From assembly GCA_030035585.1 (NCBI GenBank), contig CM057482.1, positions 47,473,501 to 47,537,500 on the forward strand: a stretch of DNA of 64,000 nucleotides, written 5' to 3'. Made by a program: the position numbers and the translations under genes. The DNA comes from Dugong dugon. Lineage: Eukaryota; Chordata; Mammalia; Sirenia; Dugongidae. The notes under the pieces are model-generated. The model had not been told where the DNA came from and did no database searches. It saw only the letters and a program-made list of their open reading frames with translations. Shown here piece by piece: positions 44,734-56,314 of the stretch (position 1 is the first letter of the stretch; every line of letters starts with the position of its first letter).

Positions 44734-46379
44734 TGTTATGGATTGAATTGTGTCCCCCAAAAATGTGTGTCAACTTGGCTAAGCCATGATTCCCAGTATT
44801 GTGTGATTATCCACGATTTTATCTGATGTGATCTTCCTATGTGTTGTAAATCCTGCTTCGTTAACATAACTGCCTCTAATCCTGCTTCATTAGTGGGTAC
44901 TGTTCTCAGATGTTTTCTTCCAATGGGCTATTGGTGTAGGATGTTGGAAAACCAAGAGCAGAAGGCCTGTACGTGAACTTCCTGGGATGTCAACCTTCTT
45001 TGGAAGCTCAGATGAGTTCATTGAGAAGCGATAAGGTCTGCAGCACTTCCTTGAAAACGTCCTGCAGAGTGTAGTCCTCCTGTCAGACAGCCAGTTGCAC
45101 TTTTTCTTGCAAAGCCAGCTCTTGGTGCCTGTGTGCAGGGGCAAAGCCCCATGACCGTTTCTATGTCAAACTGTGGCTGGGTCCAGGGAGAGAAGCAGGG
45201 CTGTTCTCACCTGGCTAAAGGAGACCAGCCTAAGAGTTGTTGCTTTCTTCCAAGATCCGGTAGGAGGAACTTTCCCTCATCACCCCCCAGTGAAGAAAAG
45301 GACCATTTAGAGATGTGGGGTTCTGTTGTTGACTCTGAGACCCCTTCCTTGGAGTGTCTCAGTCTCCCAGCCTTCTCCTCACTGTCACACTGTGATTCCG
45401 CAAGACCTGATGAGGGAACCTCTGCTGCTCAGCCTGCGAGGAGGGTTGTGGGAGGGGACCCGTCAGCCCCCTTGTCTCATGCTGTGCCTTTGGACCCTGG
45501 TCCAAATTGAGCTCTGCTTTGAGGAGGATGGAGAAGATGCAGGTAAGGAGACATGCACAGGTTGGACTGGGCACAGGTTTGTCTGGGGAAGGTTGGGCTG
45601 CTTAGTTCCTTATAGTGACCTCTGCTTGGGTTGGTTGCACAGAAGTCTGTCCTAACAATTCACAATTCCTCCATAGGAGTAAACACTGTGCAGATGTTTG
45701 TAGGTTAAGCATAAGGTCCAGGTGCTGTTGATTTTTACAGAACCCCATATTTACTCTCCTGGGAACTGAGTTTCTTCAGGTATGTGTTTGTTCTTCAGGA
45801 GCACTGTCTCAGGTGACTATTTTGGGGACCTGTAAGTGGCAGATGCTAACTACCACACTGAGTATCATTCTAACAGGAATGCATATGTAGTTGTATTCCC
45901 ATCTTAGCTGGGTTCTGTTCTTGCTGCAGGCCCGAGAGCACTTTGTTCCTGGTAGGCTGACTTCTTGCCTACCTCCCTGCACGGACAAGACAGTGAATAG
46001 TTACTCTTCCCCCCTCCTTGCTTTCCTCCACTAATACCACTGAATGGAACTGGTTCTGTGACTCCTGTAGCTAGTGTTTCCAGCCTGTCCCAGGACCTCA
46101 GCCTGGCTTGGGCCTGGGACTTCATTATCACCAAACAAGAAGAAGCAGGAGCACGTGCATCCTTTAGACCCAGGGTCCCTGAGCTGAGAAACTCCTTGAC
46201 TGGGGAAGACTGATGACAAAGACTTTTCCCCAGAGCTGAAAAAGAGAGAAAGCCTTCCCCTGGAGCTGGTGCCCTGAATTTGGACTTTAGCCTTCTAAAC
46301 TGTGAGAGAATAAATTTCTCTTTGTTAAAGCCATCCACTTGTGGTATTTCTGTTATAGCAGCACTAGATAACAAAGACA
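44734..46379 (+). mobile_element. MaLR LTR enlarged by a ~1.2-kb insertion
   Basis: Begins TGTTATGGATTGAATTGTGT and ends CACTAGATAACAAAGACA with a perfect 5-bp TSD GTTGG (44729-44733 and 46380-46384). Its relatives here are 480-510 bp; this one is 1,646 bp. Sequence from about 44905 to 46125 has no counterpart in them. Confidence 0.9.
44905..46125. other. Unassigned insertion inside a MaLR LTR
   Basis: About 1.2 kb without AfroSINE, L1 or RTE sequence. Near its start TGTTGGAAAACCAAGAGCAG resembles the opening of some ERVL LTRs, so an older LTR/ERVL piece is possible. Open frames (125 residues at 45133-45510 plus; 84 at 44890-45144 minus) match no family I know. Confidence 0.45.
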
Positions 46380-47243
46380 GTTGGGCTTTTTTTTTTTTTA
46401 AATCCATTTTTCCACTCTCTGCCTTTTGATTGGAGCATTTAGTCTCTTTACATTCATGGTAATTACTGATAAAGAAGGACATCTGCTATTTTTTACTTTT
46501 TTTTGGTGAATCTTATGCCTTCTTTGCCTCTCATTTCCTCTGATACTTCCAACTTGTAGGTTTTGTTGATTTTTTGTAATGAACCATTTTGATTCCGTTC
46601 TTTCTGTGTGTATTTTTTTAGATTTTTTTTTTTTGTGGTTACTATGATGATTACATTTAACCTCTTGCATTTACAACTACCTGTTTTAAACTGATACCAA
46701 GTTAACTTCAGTAACATACAAAAACTCTATACCTACACTATTCCTCCTTGTTTATTTTGTTGTTATCATCTATATATATCATGTGCCCTTTAACATAAAT
46801 TTATACTTATTTCTTATGCCTTTGTCATTATAAAGCATGAAGGACATAACAATTTGAATTATCAAGTGAAAATACCTTTAAAATTGCTCTAATACATGTC
46901 CATGCTATTACCTTTAACATAAATATTTCTATGTACAGCTTCAAGTTACTTTCTAGTGTCCTTTGTTTCTCATCTGAAGTACTCACTCCCTTGTTGGGCT
47001 GGTTTGGTTGATATGAACTCTTTGAGCTTTTGTTTATCTAGGTATGTCTTGATTTTTGCCCTCATTCTTGAAGGAGAGCTTTGTCAGACATAGTATTCTT
47101 GGTTGCAGTTCTTTTCTTTCAGCACTTTAAATATGTCATTCCATTGCCTCTGGCCTCCAAGGTTTCTGAGAAGTCAGCAGTTAATCTTATTGGGGATGGC
47201 TATTTGCTTCTCTCTTGTTTTCAGGATTCTCTCATCTTTAGGT

Positions 47244-47508
47244 TTTTTTTTTTTTTTTTTTAATTGTACTTCAGGTGAAGGCTTACATAACAAATAGTTT
47301 CTCATGAAACAGAAGTATACATGTGGTTTTATAACATTAGTTAACAACCCCACAACATATCAACCCTCTAACTTCTCAACCTCTTTTTTTTTTTTTTTTG
47401 GTGAAAATACACATAGCCAAAGATACACCATTTCAAAAATTTCTACATGCACAGTTTAGTGACATTGACTACGCTCTTTGAATTGTGCTGTTATTCTCAC
47501 TTATCATC
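47244..47508 (-). mobile_element. 5'-truncated L1 3' end
   Basis: Long T run (about 47244-47261), then TGTACTTCAGGTGAAGGCTT, a second T tract and GGTGAAAATACACATAGCC: the same subfamily as 1719-2373 and 17538-17886. Inserted into the ORF1 region of the older L1. Confidence 0.88.
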
Positions 47509-49000
47509 TATAGTTTTTAAGAACCTGATTACAATGTTTCTCAGTGTAGGTGTCTTTGGGTTTATTCTACTTGTGTTCATTGAACTTTTTGGATTTGTAG
47601 ATCCATGTCCTTCATTAGATTTGGCAAGTTTTCTGTCATTATTTCTTCAAATATTCTTTCTGTCCCTTTCTTTCACTTGTCTCTTTTGGGATTCCCATGA
47701 TGTGTATGTTAGTTCTCTTGGTGTTATCCCACAATTCCATTAGGCTGTGTTCAGAAGGCTTGAGATTTCTCTCCTGCTGCTTCTCAGCCTCCATAATTTT
47801 GATTACCTTATCCTTTAGATCAATGATTCATTCAAATGTGTTTTTTAATCCTTCTATTGAGTTTTTTTTACTTCAGTTGTTGTGTCTTTCAGTTCCAGTA
47901 TTTCTGTTAGGTTTCTTTTTATAGTGTCTCTTATAAATATATATATATATTCTCATTTTGCTCATGCATGGTTTTCCTGATTTCCTTTAGTTCTTTGTCT
48001 ATGTTTTATTTTAGTTCTTTGAGCTCGTTTAAAACTGTTTATTATATGCTTCTATTATGTTCATTATTTGGGTTTCCATCAATATGGTTTCTTCCCCTTT
48101 GTCTTATTCACTTGAATGGGCCCTCATTTTTTTTTCTCTGTGTACCTTGTGATTTTTGCTTAAGCAAAAAAATTTTTACAAGGTGTTGGCTTTCCCGATT
48201 CCCCCCAATTATATGGTGCATTCAACAGTGAACATTTTTGCAAAAAACTCTTAGAAGGTCACTGTCTTCAGACTTTGATTGCTTATCGCTCTCCTTCCCT
48301 GTGGTATCTCCAGCTCAAGCCAAGGTTTCAGTTTTTCAGAGGCTCCCAGACAGAGCTGAAAACACACACTATTCATTCCACCCTCGGAGTGGGGCAGCCT
48401 TTAGTCTTTGGGTTACTACTGTCTCCTCTACCCAGTGAGGGTACCATACCAGGAGGGTAAGGGGCAGGGACATCTTAAACATTCACCCAGGAGATCTGTG
48501 CTGTTAGAATTGGAACCAGAGAGCAGGAGAACTTCCAAGGGTGCAGATGATCTATGCACTGGCTGGTGGTGCTGAGCAACTGCCAGGCCACTGGAGTCAT
48601 CCTTCTGCCATGCTGGGGACACCCTGAACATATCACCTGGGAGATCCGTGCTTTAGTTTCAGAGACAGAGATCAGGGGCCCTTCTTGGTGCTCAGGTGAT
48701 TTGTACACCAGGTGGCAGTGTCAGGTGGCTGCTGGGCCACTGGGACTATTCCTCTGCCACACTGAGAGAGCAAGGGGTTGGGACAGTGGAAGAAATTATT
48801 TTTCTACCATATGATTCATCCTCATCTTTATTTCATTTTTAGTTCCTTGCTGGTGTTCTTGGTGTATCATTTCAGATTTCTTAAAGGGCTGAATATGGGA
48901 TTCTGGTTGCTTTTACTGATGTTTTTGGGGGAGAAAGTTGAGATCTTAGATCTGTTCATGCTGTCTTCTTCCCAGACTCCCCCAACAGTGCGTCTCTTGT

Positions 49001-49628
49001 AAGCAGCATATTTAAAAATCTAATCTGGTATTCTTTTTAAAATGTGGTGTATGTTATAGATTGAATTGTGTCCCACCCCACCCCCCCACGCAAAATATAT
49101 GTTGTGAGTCCTAAATCCCTATAACAATGGATGTAATTCCATTTGGAAATAGGACTTTCTTTGTAATGTTAATGAGACCATACCAGTGTAAGATGTGCCT
49201 CATGCCGATCGCCTTTGAGATATAAAAACAGCAGACTGGGCATAGTGAAGGAAGCACAAATGGAGGGGAAGATACACACCACATGAAGATCACCAAGGAA
49301 CTGAGGAACAGAAACTGAATAGAGACAAGGATCATCCCCCAGAGCAAACAGAAAGAGAAAGCCTTCCTCTAGCCGATGCCCTGAATTTGGACTCCTAGCC
49401 TCCTAAACTTCCAGAAAATAAATTTCTCTTTGTTAAAGCCACCCACTTGTGATATTTCTGTTACAGCAGCACTAGATAACTAAGACAGTACAATTACTGA
49501 TAAATTTGGGTTTAAATCTACTATCATGTTAACCATCTTAACATGCGGTTTCTATTTATCTCATTTTATTTTGGATTAAATATTCTTTATCATTGCATTT
49601 TCCTGTCTATCAGTGTTTGAAGCTGCTA
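49001..49628 (-). mobile_element. L1 fragment split by a MaLR LTR
   Basis: 49001-49051 (GCGTCTCTTGTAAGCAGCAT) and 49488-49628 are endonuclease/ORF-linker text on the minus strand, interrupted by the LTR at 49052-49487. Confidence 0.68.
49052..49487 (+). mobile_element. MaLR-type solo LTR
   Basis: Starts TGTTATAGATTGAATTGTGT, has AAAATAAATTTCTC near the end and finishes AGATAACTAAGACA. The flanking five bases (GTGTA and GTACA) are only partly alike. A C-rich slip (CCCCACCCCCCCAC) follows the start. Confidence 0.9.
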
Positions 49629-49635
49629 AAAAAAA

Positions 49636-49803
49636 TAAAATAAAATAAAACCCCATTGCCATCGAGTCGAGTCCAACTCACAGCAACCCTATAGGACAGA
49701 GTAGAACTGCCCTGTAGGGTTTCCAAGGAGCAGCTGGTGGATTTGAACTGCCGACCTTTTGGTTAGCAGCCAAACTCTTAACCATTGTGCCACAAGGGCT
49801 CCC
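49636..49803 (-). mobile_element. AfroSINE
   Basis: The plus strand starts with an AAATAAAATAAAAC run, then TTGCCATCGAGTCGAGTCCA and GGTGGATTTGAACTGCCGAC. Close to the canonical sequence. Confidence 0.96.
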
Positions 49804-49826
49804 TTAAGACTTCTAGTAGGAATAAA

Positions 49827-50008
49827 ACAAACCCAAACCAAACCAAACCAAACCCGTTGCCATCAAGTTGATTCCAACTCACAGCGACCCTGTAGGACAG
49901 AGTAGAACTGCCCCATAGAGTTTCCAAGGAGTGCCTGGTGGATTCAAACTGCCAACCTTTTGGTTAGCAGCTGTAGCTTTTAACCACTATGCCACCAGGG
50001 TTTCCAGG
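49827..50008 (-). mobile_element. AfroSINE
   Basis: The plus strand starts with an AAACCAAACC array, then GTTGCCATCAAGTTGATTCC and GGTGGATTCAAACTGCCAAC, ending TATGCCACCAGGGTTTCC. In tandem with the previous copy, separated by ~23 bases. Confidence 0.96.
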
Positions 50009-50047
50009 GATAAAACAAGGTGGGATCAAACAGAGTCCGACTGCTCT

Positions 50048-50192
50048 TCAGAAGCACCTGGAATTCTGTTAATATGCAGCTTTGGGGTTCTCACTCCAGA
50101 AGTACTGAATCAAAATGTGGGGCGGGAAACAGGCAAGCTGTATTTTTTAAGCTCTGTAGGTAATTCTGATGGATAGCCAGTTAAACCACCAA
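50048..50192 (+). mobile_element. MER5-like hAT MITE
   Basis: AGCACCTGGAATTCTGTTAA, GAAGTACTGAATCAAAATGT, AAGCTCTGTAGGTAATTCTG and TGATGGATAGCCAG follow the central part of a MER5-type (hAT-Charlie) element. Ends not identified. Confidence 0.65.
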
Positions 50193-52255
50193 CCTAGACC
50201 ATATTTCCTCCTACACTTTGAAGGATAGGTACAAAAAAACCTGGCCAAAAAAAATGCCTTTGGAACAAGCCCCCTTTCTTGGCACTTCTACAGTCCCTCT
50301 ACAGGGCTCCAGATGTCATGATCCAGGTTAGACTCTAGGCTACAAGTTAGTGCTGTCTACATTGTGCACAGCCAAGAGGATCACCCAATCAGGTATGCGG
50401 TTGTCAGCCGGGCCCAGCCTATCCCCTACTTGCCTAGTAGTTCAGTTCTCCTCACTGTGTCTCCTCTAATTCCTGGAAGGGGCATTTCTGAAGGATGGCA
50501 AGTCTTTGTTTCCACTGCACAGAGAATCAGCAATTATCTCTAAGAAGTCGAGCAATGTGTGTGTTTAATCTATTTAATCACCATGCACGCAGGACTCTTA
50601 TTTTTGTTTTATTATAAGTTATTCTTTAACATTACAATGGCACCGTGGATTACATTTTTATAAAGCCATTCTGGCATGGTCCTGAGCCCTTGTTTCCTGT
50701 AGAAAGAGTGGTAACTTTTAAAATTTAACCACAAAACCCCAAAGGATGTCACAAAAATGCAAATTGAAACTGCAATTTTACCTTCAACATTCAAATGAGA
50801 GGAAAAAAAAAAAGTAAACAATTTTTTACCTTAAGCAAGATATTTAGCAGAGACAAGATCAAAAGAATCAAGGGAAAAAAAAAAAAAGTATGTTAACTAG
50901 AAACAAAAATAATAGCTTAATGTGACCTTCTTCCTCCAAAATAATAATAACAATAATAATATAATATTAATAATATGTCAACAGTATGTCCTAATGTGAA
51001 GGGAGGGTTTTTCAATGTACAATATCACATTATACATATAATGTACATGTTATTGTAGTCAGAAGATATTATGTAGAAAAATGTTGACACTTGTTTTTCT
51101 GTTGTTTTAATGATTCCTCAAAAAAATTTTGTTGGGGAAAAGAATTCTGAAGGTTTTAAAAATATCTTTTTATTAAAAAACAAAAACTCAGAAATCCTTA
51201 CTGTGTACCATGCCCTTCTCCACTTGTTGGGCCTGTGTGTATAGTTTCCAGTCCCAGTGATCTTACCTCCTATTTGGCTTTATAATGAGGCCCTTGAGCA
51301 AAAATCGAGTGAAGATATAAAATCTGACCAAAATATATTAGACTAGGAGGAAGCCTACTCTGCTCAGGCTCTTCCTTTGAAAGACTGTCTCTCCTCAGGC
51401 AGCAGAAACCTAAGTGTTCCCTGAGGCCTACCCTGCCCCACTGTGCTCAGATATGTCCACTGACGGGGAGGAGGCTGCAGAGGGCACTGGAGGATACATT
51501 CACGTCTTCCCCACTCACCTCCTTCCTGGAGAGCAGGGAGATCTGGCTACTGACTCACCAGCTCTGATCCAATCCTTCCAGAAAGGTAGGCAGCTCAAGC
51601 AGCTATCATGGAATCTAGCATATGTCCTTTGATATTTTTGAGGGGTATCATCCAGGCCTTTTTTGTTTTGTTTCACTGGTATGTATTTTGATTTGGCTGG
51701 GTAACACAGACGAAATAATGTAGCATCCTCTTTCTGTTTCCAGTATTTTCCTTTGGCCAGGCAATGCACATGCATTTCATCCATCCTTCAGAGGCTCAAG
51801 CTGCTGAGGTGGCTCTCTGAGCTTCATGGCCTGGGTCAGACCCCCCCCTCAAGAAAGGCCCCCAGGCGGGCCCTAGAGACAGCTGTGTAGTTCTGCTGGC
51901 CTGAAAGAGGGGCTCACTGCAGTAGCAGGAAGCTTCCCTCTTAGAGAGGAAGAAAGTGAGAGACCAGTAAAAGAAAGGATTGGGGCCTAAAATTTTCTTC
52001 CCCTGGCTGTGGTGCCTGAAGGAAGAGAATTCCAGGGAAATTCGAAAATTATCCTTGGGATGCTAACAAATAAATAGTTACCAAATAAAACGGAAACAGA
52101 CTTCTGGGGCATCTGCACTTCCAAGGTATCTCCAGACACATTTAAAAGGAGAAGAAATGTCTTTTGCTTCATGCCCATTAGGGCCAAGTTTAGCCAGGTC
52201 TCCCTCTCACAAACACCTGGAATCTCGTGGAAAGCGGGTTACCAGCAATAATCCT
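50193..52255. other. Single-copy-like region, AT-rich microsatellite
   Basis: No family or gene recognised. (AAT)n-like sequence at 50941-50980. Frames such as 51414-51632 (plus) are short and unsupported. Confidence 0.5.
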
Positions 52256-52410
52256 ACTTTACAATTGATGGTATTCAGTGTGCACTTTCACTTCTGTTAT
52301 CTCATTTGATCCTTACTGCAACCCTGTGAGGTAGGCAGGGCAGGAATTATTATTCTCATTGTTTAGATGAGGCACTGAGGCTTGCACAGGTAAAACAAAT
52401 ACTGCCCGTG
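52256..52410 (-). mobile_element. MIR SINE
   Basis: The plus strand reads TCTCATTTGATCCTTACTGC, AACCCTGTGAGGTAGGCAGG and TAGATGAGGCACTGAGGCTT, the reverse complement of a MIR. Confidence 0.85.
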
Positions 52411-52952
52411 GCAGGATGTGGCCCATGAGCCCTGCAAGTCTGGTCTCGTGGTTTGGTCCTTCTGTCACTGTTCTTTACCACATCTGACTCATTTTTGGAA
52501 AGTGAGCTATCCTGTGTTCTCCGTGGCCAAACACACCTGGAAAAAGTGGGTTAACTTAGCACTTCTCAAACCATGCCCAAGGATAGGCAAGGTGGGAAGG
52601 TAAAAGGGCCTACAACAGAATGGGCTCCTAAAAAATCAAACATCTCAAATGCATGAATGAACGCAATTAGAATTGAAAAAGTTCTCTGGAGAACTTTTTG
52701 AAATCTTTGACCAGTCTGAGTCCTAACTGCAGTAAAATAAATGGGGATGTTTATATTTAACATTTTAACACAAGTCAACAACATTTTGTTAAACACATCT
52801 TAGGTGGGAGGGAAGGTGGTGGTTAGAAAGAGAGAAGGGCAGAATCTGGGGTCTCTGTGGGTCCTGTGGGCCACAGTGATGGACAGGGAAGCATTTCAAG
52901 CTTCCAATAGCCCTTGCAGCCCACTGTGCTGCAGGAGCTACGGGGTTTCAAG

Positions 52953-53120
52953 CTAACAGCCATGTTGACCATTGGGAATGAGGTTCTTGTCAGCCCCGAG
53001 GCCATTCTTCAAACAGTCTATGTCTTTGCCTTTGGGAGTCTCCTCTTCTTCCTCCTCTTCCTCTTCATCATCATCATCATCATCATCATCATCGTCATCA
53101 CTCCTCACATCCTGGGTACT
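52953..53120 (-). CDS. Candidate terminal coding exon with acidic tract
   Basis: On the minus strand a pyrimidine-rich tract ending TTCTTTTCTTTATCTAG (a good 3' splice site) precedes position 53120. From that base a frame runs 55 codons to a TAG at 52953-52955. It reads STQDVRS, then 11 Asp, 9 Glu, [13 protein letters not shown], then [14 protein letters not shown]. The GAY and GAR codons are mixed at only a few positions, so a simple (TCA)n plus (TCC/TTC)n microsatellite explains the acidic run equally well. The rest of the frame is short. I recognise no gene, and no other exon is visible in the window. No AATAAA was found nearby on the minus strand. This could be a real 3' exon, a relic or chance. 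Confidence 0.25.
   Translation of the reverse strand, partial: STQDVRSDDDDDDDDDDDEEEEEEEEETPKGKDIDCLKNGLGADKNLIPNGQHGC
53064..53099. repeat. (TCA)n triplet run
   Basis: Eleven TCA-type triplets with one TCG, next to a CTC/TTC-rich stretch (53040-53063). Confidence 0.93.
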
Positions 53121-54550
53121 CTAGATAAAGAAAAGAATGGGCTGTGAGCGACAGCCTTCCAGGAAGAGTCTTGAGTGAAAAAGCAAACAAATAGGCCCAG
53201 TTTAGAGGCATAGCTCCTGTTACAGAAAATCCAATAACCAAACAATCAAACATTCATTAAGATTAACCATATCATGGGTCATAAAACAAACCTTAACAAA
53301 CTTAAAATAACTGAAATTATATAAAGTACGTTTACAGATCATAATGGAATTAAGCTGAAAATCAATATAAAAAAGATAAAAGGGAAACCTCAAAACACTT
53401 GGAAATTAACACACTTCTAAATAATCAACAGGTCAAAAAGGAAGTCTTAAGGGGTATTAAAAATATTTTTAACTAAATGAAAATGAAAATACAACATACC
53501 AAGACTTGAGGGATGCAGCTAAAGTAGTGCTTAGAAGGAAATTTATACCGTTATTTAGAAAAGAAGAAAGGTCTCAAATAATTTGAAATTCTACCTTAAG
53601 AATCTAAAAAAAATAAAACAATAAAATAAGCCCAAAGCAAGCAAAAGGAAGAAAATAATATAAAGAGCAGAAATCAATGAAATTGCATATAGAAAATAAT
53701 TGAGAATAGCAAGAAATCACAAAAGCAGGTTCTTTGAAAAAATCCATAAAACTTATAAGTCTAGTAAGATTGACAAAGACAAAAAAGAGGAAAGACACAA
53801 ATTACCAGGAATGAAAGAGAGGCTACAACTACAGATACACCAGACCTTTTAAGTATAAAAATAGAATACTATGAACTACTCTATGCACATAAATTAGATG
53901 AAATGGACCAAGTCCTCAAAGACTACAAACTACCAAAATTCACCCAAGATGAAACAGATGACCTGAATAGTCATGTAACTATGAAAGAAAATGAATTTGT
54001 AGTTAAACATCTTCTAAAAAAGAACACCAGACCCAGATGGTTTCACTGGTAAATTCTACCAAACATGTAAAGAAGAAATAACACCAAATCTCTATAATCT
54101 CTCCCAGAAAGTAGAAGAGGAAAGAGAACTCCCTGATTTATTTTATGAGGCCAGCATTACCCTGGTTCCAAAACCAGACAAATACAGTACATAAAAAGAC
54201 AACTATGGACCAATATCTCTCATGAACATAGACACAAAAAATCCCCCCCAAAAAATTATAAGTCAAATACAGCAATGTACAAAAATAATAATACACCACA
54301 ACCAAGCAGAATTTGTCCCAGTAATGCAAGTCTGGCACAATATTTGGAAACCAATAAATGTAATTCATCATACTAATAATCTAAAGAAGAAAAAACAGAT
54401 GATTATTGTCAACTGATGCAGAAAAAATCATGTGACAAAATTCAATATCCATGCATGATAAAAATTTCTCAGCAAAAGAGGAATAGAAAAAAATTCTTCA
54501 ACCTGTTACAGACTATCTATCAAAAAAAACCTACAGCTAATCATACTTAA

Positions 54551-55030
54551 CCCTTTTGTGACCCAATTTTATTTTTTCCTTTTAATTTTTTTGTTGATAC
54601 TATGTGTTTTCAGTAACGGAAGTCATGCTAATCATTGAGTGTGCCTGAATTTTTGATAGGTAACATGGTTTTTGTTTTATGCCTCATTCCACAAATTGTA
54701 CCCTTGCGGTCCAGAGGTACATATGTATGCTTCTTGTGAACACAAATTATACACCCCAGAGTGCAGAGGTACACATGTGTACCAAATTAAAAAAAATTAA
54801 ATTTAAATTCATGTTTTTCCTACCAAAATTCAATGATTTAGCACCACATTATACAATACCCTGTAAAAACAGTAATTTTTGGCACATGCCTGTTTTTTCC
54901 ATTTCAAACCATTATATAGGGCCCTCCCTACTGGCAGTACATACTGTCAATGGGACAGTAGCTTCCCAATGAAGCCCAGAGATTAAAAAAAAGTAAGTGG
55001 TAGCTATAGATACTGTTGGTCCATAAAGGG
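54551..55030. mobile_element. piggyBac-like nonautonomous element, TTAA-flanked
   Basis: A 480-bp insertion bounded by TTAA on both sides (54547-54550 and 55031-55034). Inverted ends: left CCCTTTTGTGACC, right (complemented) CCCTTTATGGACC, 10 of 13 matching. A TTAA target and CCC-starting ends are the piggyBac hallmarks. The surrounding L1 reads normally if the element and one TTAA are removed. The interior is AT-rich with two similar GAGGTACA-ATGTRT blocks (about 54713 and 54767). No transposase frame. Family not recognised. Confidence 0.87.
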
Positions 55031-55352
55031 TTAAATGTGAATACTGAATGTTTTCCTCCTAAGATCAGGAATAAGACAAGGATGTCCACTTTTACCACTC
55101 CTATTTAATATCATATTGGAAGTTTCAGCCAATGTAGTAAGGAAAGAAAAAAAAGAAAAGGCATACAGATTGGAAAGGAAGAAATAAAACTCTTCCTATT
55201 TGTAGGCAACATGATTATTTATGTAGAAAATCTCAAAGAATCTACCAAAATACTTCTAGAATTTGTGAGTTAAGCAAGGCTGTAGGATACAAGGTCAACA
55301 CACAAAATTTATCACCAACAAATAAGCAAAACTTGATACCTAAACACTAGTA

Positions 55353-55840
55353 TTGCTATTGTTGTTAGGTGCCGTCGAGTTGGTTCCAACTCATAGAGAA
55401 CCTATGTACAAAAGAACAAAACACTGCCCGGTCCTGTTCCATCCTCACAGTCACTGCCATATTTGAGCCCATTGTTGCAGCCACTGTGGCAGTCCATCTC
55501 ATTGAGGGTTTTCCTCTTTTTCAGTGACCCTTTACTTTATCAAGCAGGATGTCCTTCTCCAGGGACTGGTCTCTCCTGATAACATGTCCAAAGTATGTGA
55601 GAAGAAGTCTCACTATCCTCGCTTCTAATGAGCATTCTGGCTGTACTTCTTCCAAGATAGATTTGTTTGTTCTTCTGGCAATCCATGCTATATTCAACAT
55701 TCTTTGACAACACCATAATTCAAATGCCATAATTCAAAGGCATCAATTCTTCTTTGGTCTTCCTTATTCACTGCCCAGCTTTCGTATGCCTATGAGGTGA
55801 TTGAAAATACCATGGCTTGGGTCGGCCCACCTTAGTCCTC
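55353..55840 (-). mobile_element. RTE (BovB-type) LINE 3' end, 10-bp TSD
   Basis: TSD AACACTAGTA (55343-55352 and 55841-55850), perfect. The tail is TTGCTATTGTTGTTAGGTGC, followed by the RTE 3' end. The C-terminal frame at 55521-55730 reads FELWCCQRMLNIAWIARRTN. It holds a short tandem duplication (CCATAATTCAAA twice, near 55713-55738). Inserted at the left edge of the MLT1 that follows. Confidence 0.93.
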
Positions 55841-55849
55841 AACACTAGT

Positions 55850-56314
55850 AGGGTAGGCTGAAAAATGTTCCCCTAAAATATCAGGTCCTAATTCCTGGCA
55901 TCTGTGAATGTCACCTTACATGGTAAAGTTTTTGAAGATGTTATTAAGGATCTCGAGATTAAAAGATTATCCTGGATTATCTGAGTGGACCCTAAATTCC
56001 ATCACAAGTGTCCTTATAAGAGAGAGACAGAGATTTGTCATACAGAGGAGAGCTGACGTGAAGAGAGAGGCAGAAACTGGAGTATGCGGATATAAGCCAA
56101 GGAATGCCATCAGCCACTAGAAACTGGAAGAGGCAATGAATAGATTCTCTCCTAGAGCCTCCAGAGGTACTGTGCCCCTGCCGACAACTTGATTTCATCC
56201 CAGTGAAACTGCTATCAAGCAGTGGCATCCAGACCTGTGCAAGAATAAATTTCTGTTGTTTTAAGTCACCAGGTTTGTAGTGACTTATTACAGTTACTAT
56301 AGGAAACTAGTACA
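55850..56314 (+). mobile_element. MLT1-type LTR
   Basis: MaLR traits: AAAATATCAGGTCCTAATTC, GTGTCCTTATAAGAGAGAGA, TGCCGACAACTTGATTTCAT, AATAAATTTCTGTTGTTTTA and an end of ACTAGTACA. A 5-bp TSD ACTAG fits both sides (55845-55849 and 56315-56319). Confidence 0.92.

Larger units (their letters stand above)
44081..48999 (-). mobile_element. Older L1, rearranged, ORF2 through 5' UTR
   Basis: 44081-44370 is post-RT ORF2 sequence and jumps at about 44374 to endonuclease (44479-44733, with QETYCRHKD), so the reverse transcriptase is deleted. After an LTR, 46385-47240 gives the ORF2 start and ORF1 end. After a small L1 insertion, 47509-48170 gives the rest of ORF1 and 48170-48999 a 5' UTR. That 5' UTR has two similar ~170-bp units (about 48465-48620 and 48620-48780: CACCTGGGAGATC-type, GGCCACTGG-type repeats). 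Confidence 0.75.
52411..53253. other. Single-copy-like region around candidate exon
   Basis: No repeats recognised apart from the triplet run at 53064-53099. Contains the open frame described at 52953-53120. Confidence 0.5.

Noticed and set aside
49650-50008. Tandem duplication of one SINE
   Set aside because: The two copies have different tails (AAAATA versus AAACC) and diagnostic differences, so they are separate insertions.
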